Of a stretch of 64,000 nucleotides of DNA, positions 59,997-64,000 are shown piece by piece. Origin of the DNA: AAA164-E04 sp014239995 (GTDB lineage: Bacteria > Verrucomicrobiota > Verrucomicrobiia > Limisphaerales > AAA164-E04); contig JAQWLM010000027.1 of NCBI GenBank assembly GCA_029247315.1, forward strand, positions 1-64,000, given 5' to 3'. Position numbers and translations under genes: made by a program. Positions within the stretch are counted from its first letter, which is position 1; every line of letters begins with the position of its first letter. Under the pieces are notes generated by a model that saw only the letters and a program-made list of their open reading frames with translations, did not search any database and was not told where the DNA came from.

Positions 59997-60086
59997 GGAG
60001 GGGTGGCAGAGCGGTTGATTGCGGCGGTCTTGAAAACCGCTTTTCGAGAAATCGAAACGGGGGTTCGAATCCCTCCCCCTCCGCCA
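59997..60086 (+). tRNA. tRNA-Ser (TGA), with encoded CCA
   Basis: Acceptor GGAGGGG / CCCCTCC, anticodon stem GCGGT-CTTGAAA-ACCGC with anticodon TGA, a long variable arm (TTTTCGAGAAATCGAAA), T-arm GGGGG-TTCGAAT-CCCTC, discriminator G, CCA at 60084-60086. A class II tRNA lying between tRNA-Trp and secE. Confidence 0.95.
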
Positions 60087-60103
60087 TTTAGGATAGGATA
60101 ACT

Positions 60104-60352
60104 GTGGATTTTGCACTGATATTTGGGATTGTTGCGTTTGTCGTTTTCGCCTTTTTGTGGTACAAAGGTAAACTAGCGGCACTTTCGCGATTCGTTGGGG
60201 AGACCCGTGAGGAATTGCGCAAATGCACTTGGCCAACTCGGGATGAACTCAAGAGTTCGACCGTCGTCGTGCTGGTGGCTACCGCTGTCATCGGAGTTTT
60301 GACGGTGTTGACTGACTTAGTCGTCATGACGTTCTTGGACCAAATCCTTTAG
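60104..60352 (+). CDS. secE: Preprotein translocase subunit SecE
   Basis: A protein of 82 residues starting with GTG (AGGA ten bases upstream). N-terminal hydrophobic stretch, then the conserved amphipathic region FVGETREELRKCTWPTRDEL and a C-terminal membrane helix (TVVVLVATAVIGVLTVLTDL). SecE holds the two halves of SecY together in the translocon. Two hydrophobic segments rather than one are present. It precedes nusG, the canonical order. Confidence 0.95.
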   Translation: MDFALIFGIVAFVVFAFLWYKGKLAALSRFVGETREELRKCTWPTRDELKSSTVVVLVATAVIGVLTVLTDLVVMTFLDQIL

Positions 60353-60370
60353 ATCTAGGAAAATGTGCCT

Positions 60371-60919
60371 ATGAAAACACAATGGTTTGTGATCCACACC
60401 CTTTCCGGGCAAGAACAGAAAGTTAAGGACACGCTTGAGAAGCGGTTGCAAGCCGAGGAAATGGAGGAATTTATCCAGGAAATACTCGTACCCATGGAGA
60501 AGGTTGTCGAAATCCGAAGTGGCAAAAAGAGTGTTTCATCTCGCAAACTCTACCCAGGTTATGTTTTCATCAACATGACCCTGCTGGACGAGCAACAACG
60601 CATTATTGATCGCCCTTGGTATTTCATCAGGGAAACACAAGGCATCATTGGTTTTGTGGGCGGTGATCGACCGTCCCCCACGCCGACAGATGAAATCGAG
60701 TCAATCAAGGCACAGATTTCCGACGCGGAAGATTCTGAGAAACCAAAAGTTGATTTTGAATTGGGTGAAACCATCAAGATCAATGACGGGCCATTTCTTA
60801 ACTTCAGTGGTGTGATTGAGGAAGTGGAGCCCGATCGTGGTAAACTAAAGGTCACAGTGAATATCTTTGGCCGCAACACGCCGGTTGAGCTTGAATACTG
60901 GCAAGTCGAAAAATCTTAA
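60371..60919 (+). CDS. nusG: Transcription termination/antitermination factor NusG
   Basis: A protein of 182 residues. NGN domain (QWFVIHTLSGQEQKVKDTLE, KKSVSSRKLYPGYVFINM, TQGIIGFVGG) and C-terminal KOW domain (IKINDGPFLNFSGVIEEVEP). It binds RNA polymerase and links it to Rho or the ribosome. ATG 60371 is preferred over a GTG two codons upstream. 18 nt after secE. Confidence 0.97.
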   Translation: MKTQWFVIHTLSGQEQKVKDTLEKRLQAEEMEEFIQEILVPMEKVVEIRSGKKSVSSRKLYPGYVFINMTLLDEQQRIIDRPWYFIRETQGIIGFVGGDRPSPTPTDEIESIKAQISDAEDSEKPKVDFELGETIKINDGPFLNFSGVIEEVEPDRGKLKVTVNIFGRNTPVELEYWQVEKS

Positions 60920-60925
60920 TTTATT

Positions 60926-61351
60926 ATGGCAAAGAAAGTAACAGGCATTATCAAATTGCAAATACCTGCGGGGCAGGCCAATCCGGCTCCGCCGGTGGGA
61001 CCGGCACTCGGTCAGCAAGGTGTCAATATCATGGGGTTTTGCAAGGAGTTCAATGCTCGCACCAAAGACCAGGCCGGTATGATCATCCCGGTGGTTATAA
61101 CGGTTTATCAGGACAAATCCTTTACCTTCATCACCAAATCACCTCCTGCTGCGGTGCTCCTCAAAAAGGCTGCTGGAATTGCATCGGGATCAAAAGTCCC
61201 AAACAAGGACAAAGTAGGGAAGGTTACCCCTGACCAGATCAATGAGATCGTCAAGACAAAGTTCAAAGACCTGAATGCCCGCAGTGAAGAGGCTGCCTTC
61301 CAGATCATCGCTGGAACGGCTAGAAGCATGGGTATTGAGGTCAAGGATTAA
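60926..61351 (+). CDS. rplK: 50S ribosomal protein L11
   Basis: A protein of 141 residues, standard length: KLQIPAGQANPAPPVGPALG, QQGVNIMGFCKEFNARTKDQ, and C-terminal VKTKFKDLNARSEEAAFQII. It forms the GTPase-associated centre with 23S rRNA. It begins 6 nt after nusG without a visible ribosome binding site, so coupling to nusG translation is likely. Confidence 0.97.
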   Translation: MAKKVTGIIKLQIPAGQANPAPPVGPALGQQGVNIMGFCKEFNARTKDQAGMIIPVVITVYQDKSFTFITKSPPAAVLLKKAAGIASGSKVPNKDKVGKVTPDQINEIVKTKFKDLNARSEEAAFQIIAGTARSMGIEVKD

Positions 61352-61398
61352 AAATTTAAACGCGGGAGAGTTAAGGCTCGTCATTACCGCCTCATATC

Positions 61399-62103
61399 AT
61401 GTCAAGTAAAAGATACCGAAAAGCGTTGGAAATGGTTGACTTGGGCAAACGTTACGCCCTCGACGAAGCCATTCAGGTCCTCAAGCAGTTCCCAGCTACC
61501 CAGTTCGATCAAACTGTGGAAATTGCCGTTAAACTCGGAGTTGATCCCCGACAGTCTGACCAGATGGTGCGAGGAACCGTACCTCTGCCTCACGGCAGTG
61601 GTAAAAATGTACGTGTGCTTGTGTTTGCCAAAGGTGGCGAGGCAGAGCAGGCAGCCAAGGATGCGGGTGCCGAACATGTTGGGTTTGATGAATATATCAA
61701 AAAATGCAATGAAGGCTGGGTTGACTTCGATGTTGCCATTTCAACTCCTGAAGCCATGGCTGAGGTGAGAAAGTTGGGTCGTGTTCTAGGCCCACGCGGT
61801 TTGATGCCGAATCCAAAGACCGGCACGGTCACCGAGGACACGGGAAAGGCGGTCAATGAAGTCAAGGCTGGACGCGTGGAGTTCAAGATCGACAAAACAG
61901 CCAACATGCACGTACCCGTCGGTAAAATTTCTTTTGATGCAGATAAATTATCTGAAAACGTCATGGCTTTGTTGGATGCCGTCTCAAAGGCCAGACCTAG
62001 CAGTGCCAAGGGTAACTTTATGATCACCTGCACCTTGACGGCCACAATGAGCCCACCGGTGCACTTGGATATTAAACCGATATTGCAACAGATTGCAGCC
62101 TGA
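61399..62103 (+). CDS. rplA: 50S ribosomal protein L1
   Basis: A protein of 234 residues: KRYRKALEMVDLGKRYALDE, QTVEIAVKLGVDPRQSDQMV, RGTVPLPHGSGK, GRVLGPRGLMPNPKTGTVTE. L1 shapes the ribosomal L1 stalk and in many bacteria represses the rplKA operon; no operator was recognised here. Confidence 0.97.
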   Translation: MSSKRYRKALEMVDLGKRYALDEAIQVLKQFPATQFDQTVEIAVKLGVDPRQSDQMVRGTVPLPHGSGKNVRVLVFAKGGEAEQAAKDAGAEHVGFDEYIKKCNEGWVDFDVAISTPEAMAEVRKLGRVLGPRGLMPNPKTGTVTEDTGKAVNEVKAGRVEFKIDKTANMHVPVGKISFDADKLSENVMALLDAVSKARPSSAKGNFMITCTLTATMSPPVHLDIKPILQQIAA

Positions 62104-62135
62104 CACTAACCACCACCGAACATTTTCCCAGCAAT

Positions 62136-62654
62136 ATGCGTGAAGCAAAAAAGAATATCAGCACGGAATACCTTGAAAGGCTCAACGCCTCTCCCTTTTT
62201 CATTGTCGTCGATTATAAGGGGCTGAAGGTAGAGCAATTCTCCGAATTGCGCACCCGTCTCGATGGTGCCAAGGCCGAATTGCACGTGGTGAAGAACCGT
62301 ATTTTCAACATCGCAGCGAAGGAAGCCGGCTTTGCTGATGACCTTGCCACCAACATGTCTGGACAATTGGCAGTGGTGACTGGGGAATCAGAGATCAGCT
62401 CGGCTGCGAAGATCCTCAAAAATTTTGAATCTGAATTTGAGATGCCCAGCATCAGATTCGGTTACATGGGTGAAACACGATTGGACGAGGGAGAGGTCAA
62501 GTTCATTGCCGACCTTCCGTCCATGGACGTATTACGTGCTCAGATCGTAGGTGTCATTCAGGCACCCGCTCAGAAACTGGCTACATTACTCAATGTTCCA
62601 GGATCTCAATTGGCACAGGTGATCAAGGCGAAAGCCGAAAAAGACGAGAACTGA
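62136..62654 (+). CDS. rplJ: 50S ribosomal protein L10
   Basis: A protein of 172 residues. Conserved FFIVVDYKGLKVEQFSELRT and HVVKNRIFNIAAKEAGF, C-terminal helix (VIQAPAQKLATLLNVPGSQL) that carries L7/L12 dimers. It forms the base of the ribosomal stalk together with rplL, which follows after 129 nt. Confidence 0.96.
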   Translation: MREAKKNISTEYLERLNASPFFIVVDYKGLKVEQFSELRTRLDGAKAELHVVKNRIFNIAAKEAGFADDLATNMSGQLAVVTGESEISSAAKILKNFESEFEMPSIRFGYMGETRLDEGEVKFIADLPSMDVLRAQIVGVIQAPAQKLATLLNVPGSQLAQVIKAKAEKDEN

Positions 62655-62671
62655 TCACTACCAAATGCTTT

Positions 62672-62693
62672 TAATGGGCGAGCGCCCGTTAGA
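62672..62693 (+). promoter_or_regulatory. Hairpin in the rplJ-rplL spacer
   Basis: TAATGGGCG-AG-CGCCCGTTA folds into a short G/C-rich stem (TAA and TTA pair at the base, one T/G mismatch, then five G/C pairs). There is no T-run, so processing or translational control is more likely than termination. Confidence 0.4.
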
Positions 62694-62748
62694 TTAACAA
62701 AACAACATTAACAGCTAATACGTCGGGCCGCGGGCCGTGGTCTTAAAT

Positions 62749-62766
62749 CATCTCCAGCTGGAGATG
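62749..62766. repeat. 18-base perfect palindrome before rplL
   Basis: CATCTCCAGCTGGAGATG reads the same on both strands, 17 bases ahead of the rplL ATG. The GGAG within it could be sequestered or serve as a distant ribosome binding site, hinting at translational control of rplL. Confidence 0.5.
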
Positions 62767-62783
62767 GCGACGACAAAATAATT

Positions 62784-63170
62784 ATGGCAGACTTGGAAAA
62801 GCTAATTACTGAATTGAGTGAGTTGACGGTTATGGAAGCCGCCGACTTGGTGAAGCAACTAGAGGACAAATGGGGCGTCAGCGCTGCTGCACCCGTTGCT
62901 GTGGCCGCCGCGGGTGGTGGTGATGCAGGTGGTGGTGCTGCTGCTGAAGAGAAAACTGAGTTTGACGTAATCCTTGCGTCAGCGCCCAGTGACAAAAAGA
63001 TTCCCGTTATCAAGGCGGTTCGGGAGGTTAAGCCTGGTCTTGGATTAGCCGACGCCAAGAAACTTGTCGAGGGAGCGCCTACGAGCTTACTTGAGGGCGT
63101 AAGCAAGGAAGAAGCCGAAGGTGCGAAGAAAAAGCTGGAGGAATCCGGCGCGACCGTTGAATTGAAGTAA
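62784..63170 (+). CDS. rplL: 50S ribosomal protein L7/L12
   Basis: A protein of 128 residues: N-terminal dimerisation domain (ADLEKLITELSELTVMEAAD), a flexible Ala/Gly hinge rich in AAAGGGDAGGG (about 35-52), and the C-terminal factor-binding domain (KIPVIKAVREVKPGLGLADA, KKLVEGAPTSLLEGVSKEEA). Recruits translation factors. No ribosome binding site immediately before the ATG; see the palindrome upstream. Confidence 0.97.
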   Translation: MADLEKLITELSELTVMEAADLVKQLEDKWGVSAAAPVAVAAAGGGDAGGGAAAEEKTEFDVILASAPSDKKIPVIKAVREVKPGLGLADAKKLVEGAPTSLLEGVSKEEAEGAKKKLEESGATVELK

Positions 63171-63230
63171 ATGGACTGCCTGGTTGCGGGGCGGACTCGA
63201 GTATTATCCCCGAGGCATCCAAGGCAAATT

Positions 63231-63253
63231 GAGGCTTTCCCCAGGGAAAGCCT
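63231..63253 (+). terminator. Hairpin between rplL and rpoB (attenuator or processing site)
   Basis: A stem of ten or more base pairs, GAGGCTTTCCC with GGGAAAGCCTC across a very short loop. The following CTTTGA is a poor T-tract, so partial termination or RNA cleavage, as at the E. coli rplL-rpoB site, is a reasonable analogy. The spacer 63171-63397 holds no other gene. Confidence 0.55.
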
Positions 63254-63397
63254 CCTTTGACAATCGCGTTGTCAACACTTATTTCAGCAAGTCCGCAAGC
63301 ACTCAGTTACTGAGAGCTGCGGACCTGTTTCGTCCTCTTGGAAAAACAAAAAGGGATAATATGTATTCCCTAAAAGCAAAGATTACTAAAGGTGACC

Positions 63398-64000
63398 ATG
63401 CCATCCAAAGCAGCTGAACGGATCAATTTCGGAAAAATCAAAGAGGTGATCACACCTCCTAACCTGATTGAAATCCAAAACGACTCTTATGCGGAGTTCT
63501 TGCAATCAGAAGTCGACCCTAAAAAACGCAATAACTTGGGGCTTCAAGCCGTATTTAACGAGGTTTTTCCGATTGAAAGCTATGATGGCAAATGTGTACT
63601 TGAATTCAGTCACTATGAAATTGGTGCACCTAAACTTGATTGGCTAGAGTGCCTGCGTGAAGGCATCACTTATGGCGCACCTCTCCACGTCAGTTTTCGC
63701 CTGCGCGATGAGCAAGGCACGAAGGAAGAAAAAGTTTTCATGGGGGAGTTGCCCCTTATCACTCCCCAGGGCAGTTTCGTCATCAACGGGGCCGAACGAG
63801 TCATCGTCAGCCAATTGCACAGGTCTCCGGGTCTTGCCTTTGAAGCCTCTCAGCATCCCAATGGCAAAACCATGCACTCCTTCCGGATTATTCCTGATCG
63901 AGGATCATGGTACGAGGCCCAATTTGACACGAATGACCTGCTTTTCGTCTACCTTGATCGCAAGAAGCGTCGTCGAAAATTTTTAACGACAACGTTTTTT
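63398..64000 (+). CDS. rpoB: DNA-directed RNA polymerase subunit beta, N-terminal part
   Basis: 201 codons are visible from ATG 63398 to the window edge. INFGKIKEVITPPNLIEIQN, SYAEFLQSEVDP, YGAPLHVSFRLRDEQGTKEE, the beta-lobe entrance FMGELPLITPQGSFVINGAE and RVIVSQLHRSPGLAFE are all standard RpoB N-terminus. AAAGGTG sits five bases before the ATG. It continues beyond the window, presumably with rpoC after it. Confidence 0.97.
   Translation, partial: MPSKAAERINFGKIKEVITPPNLIEIQNDSYAEFLQSEVDPKKRNNLGLQAVFNEVFPIESYDGKCVLEFSHYEIGAPKLDWLECLREGITYGAPLHVSFRLRDEQGTKEEKVFMGELPLITPQGSFVINGAERVIVSQLHRSPGLAFEASQHPNGKTMHSFRIIPDRGSWYEAQFDTNDLLFVYLDRKKRRRKFLTTTFF

Noticed and set aside
63184..63417. Plus-strand frame between rplL and rpoB
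   Set aside because: Overlaps the rpoB start in another frame and spans the attenuator hairpin; no similarity to a known protein.
1..64000. CRISPR arrays, insertion sequences, prophage or integrase genes
   Set aside because: No direct-repeat arrays, transposase motifs or phage genes were found anywhere in the window.

Overview
The window looks like a chromosomal segment of a PVC-superphylum bacterium, most likely Verrucomicrobiota of the Opitutae type. Four things point there: a Planctomycetes/Verrucomicrobia-type three-gene cassette of a DUF1549/DUF1553 cytochrome protein, a DUF1501 protein and a cytochrome/WD40 protein; a giant HEAT-repeat PVC-type dehydrogenase with a C-terminal c-type heme site; sulfatases and secreted Gfo/Idh/MocA oxidoreductases; and an EF-Tu with an unusual switch I sequence that I recall (unverified) from Opitutae. 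The lineage is an inference from gene content, not from a phylogeny. No mobile element, CRISPR array, phage or integrase was found.

Layout. 1-3034: a biotin-dependent oxaloacetate decarboxylase/pyruvate carboxylase alpha subunit (cut by the window edge) diverging from an isocitrate lyase/PEP mutase family gene and a JAMM peptidase. 3077-7661: a NYN-LOTUS ribonuclease-like protein, a ThuA-like secreted protein, a ZIP metal transporter and two unknowns. 7887-16505: an SDR oxidoreductase, a complete CUT2-type sugar ABC importer (binding lipoprotein, double ATPase, permease), then the 1281-residue HEAT/cytochrome dehydrogenase. 16533-20723, minus strand: rpmI-rplT-(terminator)-pheS-pheT. 21001-29493, minus strand: a probable catabolic operon with KDG kinase, PHP phosphatase, Gfo/Idh/MocA oxidoreductase, sulfatase and a second CUT2 importer.

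29749-36435, minus strand: DUF1501, DUF1549/DUF1553 and WD40/cytochrome cassette. 36579-40030, plus strand: a secreted Gfo/Idh/MocA protein, an HtrA-like serine protease with PDZ, and a translationally coupled catalytically dead relative in which the PDZ domain sits inside the protease fold. 40068-42714: a frameshifted isoprenylcysteine-methyltransferase-type pseudogene, an SDR and a second sulfatase. About 1 kb of apparently non-coding DNA follows, then a YebC/TACO1 regulator. 44572-47977, minus strand: esterase, NagA and PfkB kinase, probably amino-sugar use. 48193-58171, minus strand: Sel1 protein, TPR/VCBS/ASPIC giant, DUF2339 membrane protein, OB-fold lipoprotein and a Tat-exported Gfo/Idh/MocA protein. 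58474-64000, plus strand: tRNA-Thr, tuf, tRNA-Trp, tRNA-Ser, secE, nusG, rplK, rplA, rplJ, rplL and the start of rpoB.

Overall theme: conserved translation/transcription operons around modules for breaking down, importing and oxidising (sulfated, acetylated) sugars. The least explained pieces are the active/inactive protease pair, the cytochrome cassette and the TPR/VCBS giant. Several genes have promoter-like -10 boxes only 6-10 nt from the start codon and no Shine-Dalgarno sequence, which suggests leaderless transcripts.
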